Part shown: positions 56,303 to 64,000 of the stretch, piece by piece
How positions within the stretch are numbered: the first letter of the stretch is position 1
How the letters are laid out: each line of letters begins with the position of its first letter
Assembly (NCBI RefSeq): GCF_000607165.1
Contig: NZ_JFZG01000004.1
Coordinates: 310,001 to 374,000 of the forward strand
Direction of reading: 5' to 3'
DNA: 64,000 bases
Source: Ralstonia pickettii
GTDB taxonomy: Bacteria > Pseudomonadota > Gammaproteobacteria > Burkholderiales > Burkholderiaceae
Program-made: the position numbers and the translations under genes
Notes under the pieces: generated by a model
Seen by the model: only the letters and a program-made list of their open reading frames with translations
What the model was told of the DNA's origin: nothing
The model's database searches: none

Positions 56303-58384
56303 ATGACTGCGGAGTACAAGGTCCAGGACGGCGTTGCCGTCATCACGCTCAGCAACCCGCCCGTCAACGGCCTTGGCCACTCCACGCGCCTGGGTATTGT
56401 CGAAGGCATGGTCAAAGCTGGCGATGACGCCAACGTCAAGGCCATCGTGATCACCGGTGCGGGCAAAGCCTTCTCGGGCGGCGCCGATATTCGCGAATTC
56501 AATACGCCCAAGGCGACGCAAGAGCCGACGCTGCACGCCGTCATCAAGGCGGTTGAGTCGAGCAACAAGCCGGTCGTGGCGGCCATTCACTCGGTGGCGA
56601 TGGGCGGCGGGCTGGAACTGGCGATGGGCTGTCACTATCGTGTGGCCGCACCGGGCGCGCAGATCGCGCTGCCGGAAGTGAAGCTGGGCATCCTGCCGGG
56701 CGCAGGCGGCACGCAGCGTCTGCCGCGCGCCATCGGCCTGGAACCGGCCTTGAACATGATTGTGTCCGGCAACGCCATTCCGTCGGAAAAGCTGGCCAAG
56801 AGCGGCCTGTTCGACCAGATGATTGAAGGCGACCTGATGTCGGGCGCCATCGATTTCGCACTGAAGGCCGCAGCCGAAGGCAAGCTCCCCAAGCTGCGCG
56901 ATCGCAAGGTCGAGCACGATAACCCGCAAGGCTTCCTGCAATTTGCCCGCAACACCGTGGCCGCGGTTGCCAAGAATTTCCCGGCGCCGGGCAAGTGCGT
57001 CGACGCCGTGCAGGCCGCAGTGGAAAAGCGCTTTGACGACGGTATCAAGTTTGAGCGCGACTTGTTCATCGAACTGGTGAATACGTCGGAATCGCGCGCG
57101 CTGCGCCACGCTTTCTTTGGCGAACGCGCTGCCAGCAAGATCCCCGATGTGCCGGAAGACACGCCGGTGCGCAAGGTGGAGAAGGTCGCGGTGATCGGCG
57201 CCGGCACGATGGGCGGCGGTATCTCGATGAACTTCCTGAACGCAGGCATTCCGGTCACGATGCTGGAAACCAAGCAGGAAGCACTGGACCGCGGTGTCGC
57301 CACCATCCGCAAGAATTACGAGAACAGCGCCAAGAAAGGCAAGCTCACGCAAGAGAAGGTCGAGCAGCGCATGGCCCTGCTGACCCCGACGCTGTCCTAC
57401 GACGACATCAAGGACGCCGACCTCGTCATCGAGGCCGTGTTTGAAGAGATGGGCGTCAAGGAAGTCGTGTTCAAGAAGCTTGACGAAGTCGTCAAGCAGG
57501 GCGCGATCCTGGCGTCGAACACGTCCACGCTGGATGTCGACAAGATCGCCAGCTTCACCAAGCGTCCGCAAGACGTGGTCGGCATGCACTTTTTCAGCCC
57601 GGCCAACGTGATGAAACTGCTGGAAGTCGTTCGTGGCAAAGAGACTGCCAAGGACGTGCTGGCCACGGTCATGAAGCTTGGCAAGGCCATCAAGAAGACG
57701 GCGGTCGTCTCCGGCGTGTGCGACGGCTTCATCGGTAACCGCATGATCGAGCAATACAGCCGCCAGGCCGGCTATCTGCTCGACGAAGGTGCGCTGCCGG
57801 AGCAGGTCGACAAGGCCGTCGAGAAGTTCGGCTTTGCGATGGGCCCGTTCCGCATGGGTGACCTGGCCGGCAACGACATCGGCTGGGCTATCCGCAAGCG
57901 CCGCGCCGTGGACAAGCCGGACATCGTCTATTCGAAGACCGCCGATCTGCTGTGCGAGATGGGCCGCTTTGGCCAGAAGACCGGTGGCGGCTGGTACGAC
58001 TACAAGGCGGGCGACCGCAAGCCGTACCCGAACCAGCAGGTCAACGACATGATCGTCCAGCATTCGAAGGATCTGGGCATCACGCGCCGCAAGATCTCGG
58101 ACGAAGAAATTGTCGAGCGCCTGGTATTCGCGCTGGTCAACGAAGGCGCAAAAATCCTGGAGGAGGGCATTGCCTCCAAGGCGTCGGATATCGACATGGT
58201 CTACCTGACCGGCTACGGCTTCCCGCTGTTCCGCGGCGGCCCGATGCTCTACGCAGACACCGTCGGCCTGTACAACGTCGCGCAAGCCATGCACCGCTAC
58301 AGCAAGGGCTACCACGGCGAAGCGTGGAAGCCGGCGCCGCTGCTGCAGAAGCTGGCGGACGAAGGCAAAGGCTTCAACGGCTGA
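56303..58384 (+). CDS. Bifunctional enoyl-CoA hydratase / 3-hydroxyacyl-CoA dehydrogenase (FadB/FadJ-like)
   Basis: A 693-residue two-step beta-oxidation enzyme. The N-terminal hydratase/isomerase (residues 1-190) shows ITGAGKAFSGGADIREF with the oxyanion hole, GGGLELAMGCHYRV and PEVKLGILPGAGGTQRLPR with the catalytic Glu. NAD-binding VAVIGAGTMGGGIS begins near residue 295. The dehydrogenase domains follow, with SNTSTLDVDKIA and GMHFFSPANVMKLLEVV (catalytic His). Hydratase-first order is that of FadB/FadJ and peroxisomal MFE1. AAGGAAC precedes the ATG. It heads a cluster with a thiolase and an acyl-CoA dehydrogenase. Confidence 0.94.
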   Translation: MTAEYKVQDGVAVITLSNPPVNGLGHSTRLGIVEGMVKAGDDANVKAIVITGAGKAFSGGADIREFNTPKATQEPTLHAVIKAVESSNKPVVAAIHSVAMGGGLELAMGCHYRVAAPGAQIALPEVKLGILPGAGGTQRLPRAIGLEPALNMIVSGNAIPSEKLAKSGLFDQMIEGDLMSGAIDFALKAAAEGKLPKLRDRKVEHDNPQGFLQFARNTVAAVAKNFPAPGKCVDAVQAAVEKRFDDGIKFERDLFIELVNTSESRALRHAFFGERAASKIPDVPEDTPVRKVEKVAVIGAGTMGGGISMNFLNAGIPVTMLETKQEALDRGVATIRKNYENSAKKGKLTQEKVEQRMALLTPTLSYDDIKDADLVIEAVFEEMGVKEVVFKKLDEVVKQGAILASNTSTLDVDKIASFTKRPQDVVGMHFFSPANVMKLLEVVRGKETAKDVLATVMKLGKAIKKTAVVSGVCDGFIGNRMIEQYSRQAGYLLDEGALPEQVDKAVEKFGFAMGPFRMGDLAGNDIGWAIRKRRAVDKPDIVYSKTADLLCEMGRFGQKTGGGWYDYKAGDRKPYPNQQVNDMIVQHSKDLGITRRKISDEEIVERLVFALVNEGAKILEEGIASKASDIDMVYLTGYGFPLFRGGPMLYADTVGLYNVAQAMHRYSKGYHGEAWKPAPLLQKLADEGKGFNG

Positions 58385-58401
58385 TGCGCGGCTAACCGAC
58401 C

Positions 58402-58440
58402 AAGCAACTAAGCGACTAAGCAACTAAGCAACTAAGCAAC
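58402..58440 (+). repeat. 8-bp tandem repeat (AAGCAACT), 4.9 copies, next to the pncA start
   Basis: Units AAGCAACT at 58402, 58418 and 58426, with AAGCGACT at 58410 and a seven-base remainder at 58434. It ends five bases before the pncA ATG, where a ribosome-binding site would be; no GGAG-type motif is present. Confidence 0.9.
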
Positions 58441-58444
58441 CGCC

Positions 58445-59083
58445 ATGCAATTCACGCCCACCGATTGCCTGCTGATCATCGACGTGCAGAACGACTTTCT
58501 GCCCGGCGGTGCGCTGGCGGTGCCAGACGGCGACCAGGTCATTCCGGTCGTCAACCGGCTCGCACAGGCATTCGGGCGTGTGGTGCTGACGCAGGACTGG
58601 CACCCGCGCGAGCACGTGTCGTTCGCTGCCAACCATGCAGGAACGCAACCGTTCGGCACGATCGACCTGCCTTACGGTCAGCAGGTGCTGTGGCCGGTGC
58701 ACTGCGTGCAGCACAGCGCCGGCGCCGCGCTGGCTGACAACCTGGACGTGCCGCATGCGCAGTTGATGGTTCGCAAGGGCTATCACCCGCACATCGACAG
58801 CTACTCCGCATTCTTTGAAGCGGATCGCAAGACGCCGACGGGCCTGCTCGGCTACCTGCGCGAGCTTGAAATCAAGCGCGTGTTCTGCGTTGGGCTGGCC
58901 ACGGATTTTTGCGTGGCGTGGTCAGCGCTGGATGCCTGTGCTGCGGGGCTGGAAGTCGCTGTCATCGAGGATGCGTGCCGAGCGATCGACCTGAACGGCT
59001 CGCTCGCGCAGGCGTGGCAGCAGATGATGGATGCGGGCATCGCGCGGTTGCAGTCGCCGGACGTTTTGAACACCTTGTCTTGA
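58445..59083 (+). CDS. pncA: Nicotinamidase / pyrazinamidase
   Basis: A 212-residue isochorismatase-fold hydrolase converting nicotinamide to nicotinate for NAD salvage. The catalytic triad is Asp13 (LLIIDVQNDF), Lys111 (MVRKGYHP) and Cys156 (GLATDFCVAWSAL). The metal site is Asp51, His53 and His57 in TQDWHPREH. The family cis-peptide strand WPVHCVQ is also present. It lies between two beta-oxidation genes on the same strand; the link may be NAD demand or chance. The start has no obvious ribosome-binding site because an 8-bp tandem repeat fills that position. Confidence 0.94.
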   Translation: MQFTPTDCLLIIDVQNDFLPGGALAVPDGDQVIPVVNRLAQAFGRVVLTQDWHPREHVSFAANHAGTQPFGTIDLPYGQQVLWPVHCVQHSAGAALADNLDVPHAQLMVRKGYHPHIDSYSAFFEADRKTPTGLLGYLRELEIKRVFCVGLATDFCVAWSALDACAAGLEVAVIEDACRAIDLNGSLAQAWQQMMDAGIARLQSPDVLNTLS

Positions 59084-59149
59084 ACGGATAACGGAATACA
59101 TCGGGCGCTGCCCAAGCCGCGCCCGCCACCAGATACGAGGAGCAACACC

Positions 59150-60328
59150 ATGACCGAAGCAGTCATCGTTTCCACCGCACGTACCGGCCTGGCCAAGAGC
59201 TGGAAGGGCGCCTTCAACATGACGCACGGCGCCACGCTGGGCGGCCACGCTGTTCAGCACGCCATCGAGCGCGCCAAGATCGAGCCGGGCGAAGTGGAAG
59301 ACATCCTGATGGGGTGCGCGAACCCGGAAGGCGCAACGGGCGCCAACATTGCGCGCCAGATCGCCCTGCGTGCCGGCTGCCCCGTGACCGTGCCGGGCGC
59401 AACCGTCAACCGCTTCTGCTCGTCGGGCCTGCAGACCATTGCCATGGCCGCGCAACGCGTGATTGCCGATGAAGGCGACATCTTCGTGGCTGGCGGTGTG
59501 GAATCCATCTCGTGCGTGCAGCAGGAGATGAACCGCCACATGATGACCGAAGGCTGGCTCAACAAGCACAAGCCGGAAATCTACTGGAACATGCTCCAGA
59601 CCGCCGAGAACGTCGCCAAGCGCTACAACATCGCCAAGGAGCGCATGGACGAGTACGGCGTGCAAAGCCAGCAGCGCGCCGCCGCCGCTGCTGCTGCCGG
59701 CAAGTTCAACGACGAAATCGTCCCGATGACGACGGTGATGGGCGTGGCCGATGCCAAGACCGGCCAGCTCATGACCCGCGAAGTCACGATCTCTGCCGAC
59801 GAAGGGATTCGCCCCGACACCACGCTTGAAGGCGTGGCGAAAATTCGCTCCGCCGTGCCGGGCGGCGTGGTCACTGCTGGCAACGCCAGCCAGTTCTCCG
59901 ACGGCGCATCCGCTGCCGTGGTGATGAATGGCAAGGTGGCTGCCGCCAAGGGCCTGCAGCCGCTGGGCGTATTCCGCGGCTTTGCCGTGGCAGGTTGCGA
60001 GCCGGATGAAATGGGTATCGGCCCGGTGTTTGCCGTGCCCAAGCTGCTGAAGAAGGCCGGCCTGAAGGTCGAAGACATCGGCCTGTGGGAACTGAACGAA
60101 GCGTTTGCCGTGCAGGTGCTGTACTGCGCAGACAAGCTGGGCATTCCGATGGACCGCCTGAACGTCAACGGCGGCGCCATCGCCGTGGGCCACCCGTACG
60201 GCGTGTCGGGCGCGCGCTTGGTCGGCCACGCGCTGATCGAAGGCAAGCGCCGCGGCGTCAAGTACGTGGTCGTGACCATGTGCATCGGCGGCGGCCAAGG
60301 CGCAGCCGGACTGTTCGAGGTGCTCTAA
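59150..60328 (+). CDS. Acetyl-CoA acyltransferase (thiolase)
   Basis: A 392-residue thiolase that cleaves 3-ketoacyl-CoA or condenses acetyl-CoA. The nucleophile is Cys90 ([11 protein letters not shown]). [32 protein letters not shown] (active-site His) and the second Cys in [15 protein letters not shown] (Cys378) are all in place. GAGGAGC precedes the ATG. Probably supplies the last step for the FadB-like enzyme encoded 1 kb upstream. A terminator follows two bases after the stop. Confidence 0.95.
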   Translation: MTEAVIVSTARTGLAKSWKGAFNMTHGATLGGHAVQHAIERAKIEPGEVEDILMGCANPEGATGANIARQIALRAGCPVTVPGATVNRFCSSGLQTIAMAAQRVIADEGDIFVAGGVESISCVQQEMNRHMMTEGWLNKHKPEIYWNMLQTAENVAKRYNIAKERMDEYGVQSQQRAAAAAAAGKFNDEIVPMTTVMGVADAKTGQLMTREVTISADEGIRPDTTLEGVAKIRSAVPGGVVTAGNASQFSDGASAAVVMNGKVAAAKGLQPLGVFRGFAVAGCEPDEMGIGPVFAVPKLLKKAGLKVEDIGLWELNEAFAVQVLYCADKLGIPMDRLNVNGGAIAVGHPYGVSGARLVGHALIEGKRRGVKYVVVTMCIGGGQGAAGLFEVL

Positions 60329-60329
60329 A

Positions 60330-60367
60330 CAGACAGGCTCCCGCATAAAAACGGGAGCCTGTTTTGT
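60330..60367 (+). terminator. Rho-independent terminator after the thiolase gene
   Basis: CAGGCTCCCG and CGGGAGCCTG around an A-rich loop, followed by TTTTGTTTG. It separates the thiolase from the acyl-CoA dehydrogenase gene, which must have its own promoter. Confidence 0.9.
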
Positions 60368-60410
60368 TTGTGCCAGAGCTGGCTTGATCGCCAGCCCATG
60401 CACCCAGACG

Positions 60411-60627
60411 GTTTGGCCGTTGCTGTTCTTGCCCTTGATGGCGCCTTGAATTTTCGTAAGCGGGCGGAAACAAGACGGGAAACTGTCTGAGCGAAGCGAG
60501 TTTTTCCCGTCTCGGCCCGGTTACGGAAATTCAAGGAATCCTTCGCCATCTCGGGCGCGCCTTTCTTTTGCTTACTTTTCTTTGGCAAGACAAAGAAAAG
60601 TGAGTCGGGCCCGGCAGGGCACGAAAC
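60411..60627 (+). repeat. Structured dispersed element, copy C (three hairpins), in the acyl-CoA dehydrogenase leader
   Basis: Same orientation and layout as copy B. Large hairpin 60444-60536: outer arms CCTTGAATTTTCGTAA and TTACGGAAATTCAAGG (15 Watson-Crick pairs and one G-T), inner arms GACGGGAAA and TTTCCCGTC, loop with GAGCGAAGCGAG. Then GGGCGCGCC and a second hairpin 60574-60601, ACTTTTCTTTG with CAAAGAAAAGT around GCAAGA; its extra T is matched by an extra A. Third hairpin 60609-60620, GCCC-GGCA-GGGC. It ends 21 bases before the ATG of the next gene, so it may be transcribed as its 5' leader. Confidence 0.88.
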
Positions 60628-60648
60628 ACAGGATGCACCACCAACATC

Positions 60649-62517
60649 ATGTCCTCGAAACTGCTATCCCGCCGCGACCTCAGCTTCCTGCTCTATGAAT
60701 GGCTCAACGTCGAGTCACTCACAAGCATTCCCCGTTACGCTGATCACTCCCGTGAAACGTTCGACGCCGCACTCGACACCTGCGAGCGCATCGCAACGGA
60801 CCTCTTCGCCCCGCACAACAAGAAAAACGATCAGGAAGAACCGCACTTCGACGGCAACAAGGTCCACATCATTCCCGAGGTCAAGGCAGCGCTGGATGCC
60901 TTTAACAAGGCCGGCCTGATGGCTGCCGGGCAAGACTTTGAGCGCGGCGGCATGCAACTGCCCACCGTGGTCGAGAAAGCCGGCTTCGGTTATTTCAAGG
61001 CCGCCAACGTCGGTACCAGTTCATACCCGTTCCTCACGATCGGCAACGCGAATCTGCTGCTCGCGCACGGCACGCCCGCGCAGATCGAGACGTTCGTGCA
61101 GCCTGAGATGGAAGGCCGCTTCTACGGCACGATGTGCTTGTCGGAGCCGCAGGCGGGCTCGTCGCTGTCGGACGTCGTCACGCGAGCCGAATACGAAGGC
61201 GAGTCGCCTCTTGGCGCGCAATACCGCTTGACCGGCAACAAGATGTGGATCTCCGCCGGTGAACACGAGCTGTCGGAGAACATCGTCCACCTCGTGCTGG
61301 CGAAGATACCCGGCCCGGACGGCAAGCTGATTCCCGGCGTGAAGGGCATTTCGCTCTTCATCGTGCCGAAGTTCCTTGTCAATGCCGATGGCTCGCTCGG
61401 CGAGCGGAATGACGTGGTGCTGGCAGGGCTGAACCACAAGATGGGCTATCGCGGCACGACCAACTGCCTGCTGAACTTCGGCGAAGGTACGCAGTTCCGC
61501 CCGAAAGGTGCAGACGGCCAGCCGCGCGCCGGTGCCATCGGTTACCTCGTCGGCGAGCCGCACAAGGGCCTTGCCTGCATGTTCCACATGATGAACGAGG
61601 CGCGCATCGGCGTCGGCATGGGCGCAACGATGCTTGGTTACACGGGTTATCTGCACGCGGTGGACTACGCGCGCAATCGCCCTCAAGGTCGCCCGGTCGG
61701 GCCGTCTGGCAAGGATGCGGCGTCTCCGCAAATCCGTATCGTCGATCATGCTGATGTGCGTCGCATGCTGCTGGCGCAGAAGGCGTATGTAGAAGGCGCG
61801 CTGGGCCTGAACCTGTATTGCGCCAAGCTCGTCGATGAAGAGCGTGGCGAAACCGATGCGGCCAAGCGCGCAAAGCTCGGTCTGCTGCTCGACATCCTCA
61901 CGCCGATTGCGAAGAGCTGGCCGTCGCAGTGGTGCCTCGAGGCCAACAGCTTGGCGATCCAGGTGCACGGCGGTTACGGCTACACGCGCGAATACAACGT
62001 CGAACAGTTCTACCGCGACAACCGCCTGAACCCGATTCACGAGGGCACGCACGGCATCCAGGGGCTGGACCTGCTGGGCCGCAAGGTCGTGATGCAGGAT
62101 GGCGCCGCCTTCGCCGCGCTGGGTGAGCGCGTGCAGGGCACCGTCGGCCGTGCGCTGGAAACCGACGATGAAACGCTGGTCGGCTATGGCCGCGCGCTCG
62201 GCATGGCCACGCAGAAATTGGCCAAGGTCACGCAAACACTGTGGGCCGCTGGCGACCCGCGCGTGACGCTGGCAAATGCCTCCGTCTATCTAGAAGCCTT
62301 CGGCCATGTCGTGGTTGCGTGGATCTGGCTGGAGCAGGCGCTGGCCGCCGCCAAGGCATTGCCGGCGGCGCAGGGCGACGATGCAGATTTCTATCGCGGC
62401 AAGCTGCAGGCCGCGCGCTACTTCTTCCAGTGGGAACTGCCGAAGATCGACCCGCAGATCGTGCTGCTGGGCTCGCTCGACACCACAACGCTGGACATGC
62501 AGGACGCCTGGTTCTAA
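60649..62517 (+). CDS. Acyl-CoA dehydrogenase, large FadE/DmdC-type with C-terminal domain
   Basis: A 622-residue flavoprotein of the long acyl-CoA dehydrogenase group, which includes 3-methylmercaptopropionyl-CoA dehydrogenase. MCLSEPQAGSSLSDV and GNKMWISAGEHE lie in the middle beta domain. QVHGGYGYTREYNVEQFYRD is the FAD-binding signature, and NPIHEGTHGIQGLDLLGRK holds the catalytic Glu. The extra C-terminal about 130 residues distinguish it from the common 380-residue enzymes. It introduces the double bond that the FadB-like protein hydrates. Separated from the thiolase by a terminator and element copy C. Confidence 0.92.
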   Translation: MSSKLLSRRDLSFLLYEWLNVESLTSIPRYADHSRETFDAALDTCERIATDLFAPHNKKNDQEEPHFDGNKVHIIPEVKAALDAFNKAGLMAAGQDFERGGMQLPTVVEKAGFGYFKAANVGTSSYPFLTIGNANLLLAHGTPAQIETFVQPEMEGRFYGTMCLSEPQAGSSLSDVVTRAEYEGESPLGAQYRLTGNKMWISAGEHELSENIVHLVLAKIPGPDGKLIPGVKGISLFIVPKFLVNADGSLGERNDVVLAGLNHKMGYRGTTNCLLNFGEGTQFRPKGADGQPRAGAIGYLVGEPHKGLACMFHMMNEARIGVGMGATMLGYTGYLHAVDYARNRPQGRPVGPSGKDAASPQIRIVDHADVRRMLLAQKAYVEGALGLNLYCAKLVDEERGETDAAKRAKLGLLLDILTPIAKSWPSQWCLEANSLAIQVHGGYGYTREYNVEQFYRDNRLNPIHEGTHGIQGLDLLGRKVVMQDGAAFAALGERVQGTVGRALETDDETLVGYGRALGMATQKLAKVTQTLWAAGDPRVTLANASVYLEAFGHVVVAWIWLEQALAAAKALPAAQGDDADFYRGKLQAARYFFQWELPKIDPQIVLLGSLDTTTLDMQDAWF

Positions 62518-62542
62518 CGACGATAACGACACTGGAGACACC

Positions 62543-63325
62543 ATGGGTACGCTCAAGCATCTGTTTGATCTTTCCGGCAAGACGGCGCTCATCACCGGCG
62601 GCTCACGCGGGCTCGGCCTGCAGATTGCCGAAGCGCTAGGCGAGCAGGGCGCGCGCATCGTTCTATCTGCCCGCAAGGCCGATGAACTGAAGGAAGCGCA
62701 GGCACATCTGAAGTCGCTCGGCATCGAAGCCGACTGGATTGCCGCTGACGGCGCCATCGAAGCCGACATTCAGCGCCTGGCCGACGAGGCGCTGGCCAAG
62801 CTCGGCCACATCGACATTCTCGTCAACAACGCGGGCGCAACGTGGGGCTCGCCGGCGGAAGACCACCCGGTCGAAGCCTGGGACAAGGTGATGAACCTGA
62901 ACATCCGCGGCCTGTTCCTGCTCACGCAGCAGATCGGCAAGCGTTCGATGATCCCGCGCAAGTACGGAAAGATCGTCAATGTGGCGTCGATTGCGGGCCT
63001 GAAGGGCAATCCGCCGGGCTCGCTGGACACGATTGCCTACAACACAAGCAAGGGCGCGGTGGTCAATTTCACGCGCGCGCTGGCCGGTGAGTGGGGCGAG
63101 CACAACATCACCGTCAACGCCATTGCGCCGGGCTTCTTCCCGTCGAAGATGACGCGCGGCTCGCTGGAAAAGCTCGGTGTGGACAAGCTGGCCGAGCGCT
63201 CGCCGCTGCATCGCATCGGCGACGACGAAGACCTCAAGGGTGTGGCTGCGTTGTTTGCGTCGGATGCCTCCAAGCACATCACTGGCCAGATCCTCGCCGT
63301 CGACGGCGGCGTGAGCGTGGTCTAA
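62543..63325 (+). CDS. Short-chain dehydrogenase/reductase in the beta-oxidation cluster
   Basis: A 260-residue SDR. TGGSRGLGLQIAEALGEQGA is the cofactor site, followed by LVNNAGATWGSP, the catalytic Ser in IVNVASIAGLKG and the YNTSK active-site pair. C-terminal GQILAVDGGVSVV is typical. Related to FabG-like and 3-oxoacyl reductases of fatty acid clusters. CTGGAGAC precedes the ATG; the gap after the dehydrogenase gene is only 25 bases, so they are probably cotranscribed. Confidence 0.92.
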   Translation: MGTLKHLFDLSGKTALITGGSRGLGLQIAEALGEQGARIVLSARKADELKEAQAHLKSLGIEADWIAADGAIEADIQRLADEALAKLGHIDILVNNAGATWGSPAEDHPVEAWDKVMNLNIRGLFLLTQQIGKRSMIPRKYGKIVNVASIAGLKGNPPGSLDTIAYNTSKGAVVNFTRALAGEWGEHNITVNAIAPGFFPSKMTRGSLEKLGVDKLAERSPLHRIGDDEDLKGVAALFASDASKHITGQILAVDGGVSVV

Positions 63326-63357
63326 TTTCGGCTGCTTCTCACTCTTTCTGACGCAGC

Positions 63358-63792
63358 ATGAACGCAGACAACAACGGTTTTCCGATCGACATCCCTTTCC
63401 TGAAGCTTCTCGGCATGCGCTGCCTGAAGGTGGCCGATGGCGAGGGCGTGGTCGAGCTTGCCCTCGAAGCGCAGCACATGAACAGCTGGGAAATGGCCCA
63501 CGGCGGCGTGACCATGACGATGCTCGACGTCGCCATGGCCATGGCCGGCCGCTCGGCCGACGTGCACGGCCGCGGCGTGGTGACGATCGAGATGAAGACG
63601 GCGTTCATGCAGCCCGGGCGCGGCACGCTCAAGGCCAGCGCGCGTTGCGTGCATCAGTCCACCACCATGGCGTTCTGCGAGGGCGAGGTGCGTGATGCCG
63701 ATGACAAGCTGGTCGCTCGCGGCTCGGGCACGTTCAAGTTCGTCAAGCGTATGCCGCCGCCGCGCACCCCAGAACCCGGCGCCGACGGCTGA
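63358..63792 (+). CDS. PaaI-type hotdog thioesterase
   Basis: A 144-residue hotdog-fold acyl-CoA thioesterase. MAHGGVTMTMLDVAMAMAG is the family helix with the HGG motif, and VVTIEMKTAFMQPGRGTL is the following strand pair. Usually tetrameric and hydrolyses acyl-CoA intermediates that stall in catabolism. It lies 32 bases after the SDR gene, completing the cluster. Confidence 0.92.
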   Translation: MNADNNGFPIDIPFLKLLGMRCLKVADGEGVVELALEAQHMNSWEMAHGGVTMTMLDVAMAMAGRSADVHGRGVVTIEMKTAFMQPGRGTLKASARCVHQSTTMAFCEGEVRDADDKLVARGSGTFKFVKRMPPPRTPEPGADG

Positions 63793-63873
63793 CCAGACCA
63801 CACGGCAGTTGCAGTACCCAGTTGCACATCGGACAGCGTCCGACACACAAGAAGAGCAACCACGGAGACAAGC

Positions 63874-64000
63874 ATGCAACAACCTGCGCGGCGCACGGCG
63901 TATGCCCTTGCCATTACTCTGCTTTGCTGCACCGGACTGACCATGACCCTGGAAGGATGCGCCTCCAACCCCGCGCCGGCCGACGCACCGGCTGCCAGTG
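63874..64000 (+). CDS. Putative lipoprotein, N-terminal part (3' end outside window)
   Basis: The ATG at 63874 has CGGAGAC nine bases upstream. The start MQQPARRTAYALAITLLCC is a signal sequence with a positive n-region. The lipobox appears to be LEGC, at Cys29, followed by ASNPAPADAPAAS, a Pro/Ala-rich linker. Only 42 codons are visible, so no function is assigned. Confidence 0.7.
   Translation, partial: MQQPARRTAYALAITLLCCTGLTMTLEGCASNPAPADAPAAS

Noticed and set aside
56207-58423. A 738-codon open frame opposite the fadB-like gene
   Set aside because: Antisense shadow with no recognisable domain; the plus-strand gene is certain.

Overview
The window is chromosomal DNA of a GC-rich betaproteobacterium. 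It looks most like Ralstonia (Burkholderiaceae), judged from gene content, the long autotransporter-type signal peptide, the Gram-negative porin, the TctD/TctE-type two-component pair, the liv and fatty-acid clusters, and a VgrG/Tle1 type VI secretion (T6SS) module. This placement is inference from protein families; no marker RNA gene is present. Both window ends cut genes: a PpiD-type chaperone on the left and a lipoprotein on the right.

Layout. 1-11.5 kb is housekeeping: ppiD, a signal peptidase, tesA divergent from a ybbA-type ATPase, pgi, nnr, a winged-helix regulator and purL. 11.7-15.9 kb holds one large autotransporter gene with internal 276-bp repeats, bracketed by two almost identical terminators. 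16-18.8 kb has an orphan amino-acid binding protein, a LysR regulator and a short-chain dehydrogenase (SDR). 18.8-19.6 kb is gene-free and contains a 21-bp tandem repeat plus two inverted copies of a structured element. 19.6-24 kb is a four-gene polyamine-type ABC transporter. 24.5-27.9 kb is a sensor/regulator pair divergent from a porin. 27.9-38.1 kb is a T6SS effector island in the order vgrG, YiaA-like, DUF4123 adaptor, two DUF3304 lipoproteins, Tle1 lipase, PAAR, TssL/DotU-like and J-domain-like protein. 38.4-41.2 kb is a TrpXYZ-like ABC transporter. 41.5-45.4 kb holds ppiC, bolA, yciB, msrB and selO. 45.7-52.7 kb has an acyl-CoA ligase followed by a complete livKHMGF operon. 52.8-55.9 kb has two paralogous amino-acid permeases. 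56.3-63.8 kb is a beta-oxidation gene cluster with an inserted nicotinamidase.

The most interesting signals are these. (1) A dispersed element of about 210 nt occurs in three copies (19008-19216, 19321-19530, 60411-60627). It folds into three hairpins, and the copies differ by paired, compensatory changes in every stem. Loop motifs are conserved, and one copy forms the leader of an acyl-CoA dehydrogenase gene. (2) The tssL/dotU-like gene of the T6SS island can only be joined to a normal ATG by a -1 shift on a run of eight A. (3) Two DUF3304 lipoproteins are mosaics, nearly identical in the C-terminal half and divergent in the N-terminal half. (4) A pure 8-bp tandem repeat occupies the ribosome-binding region of pncA. 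(5) LivF has Arg in place of the Walker A Lys.

No rRNA, tRNA, CRISPR array, transposase or phage gene was recognised.
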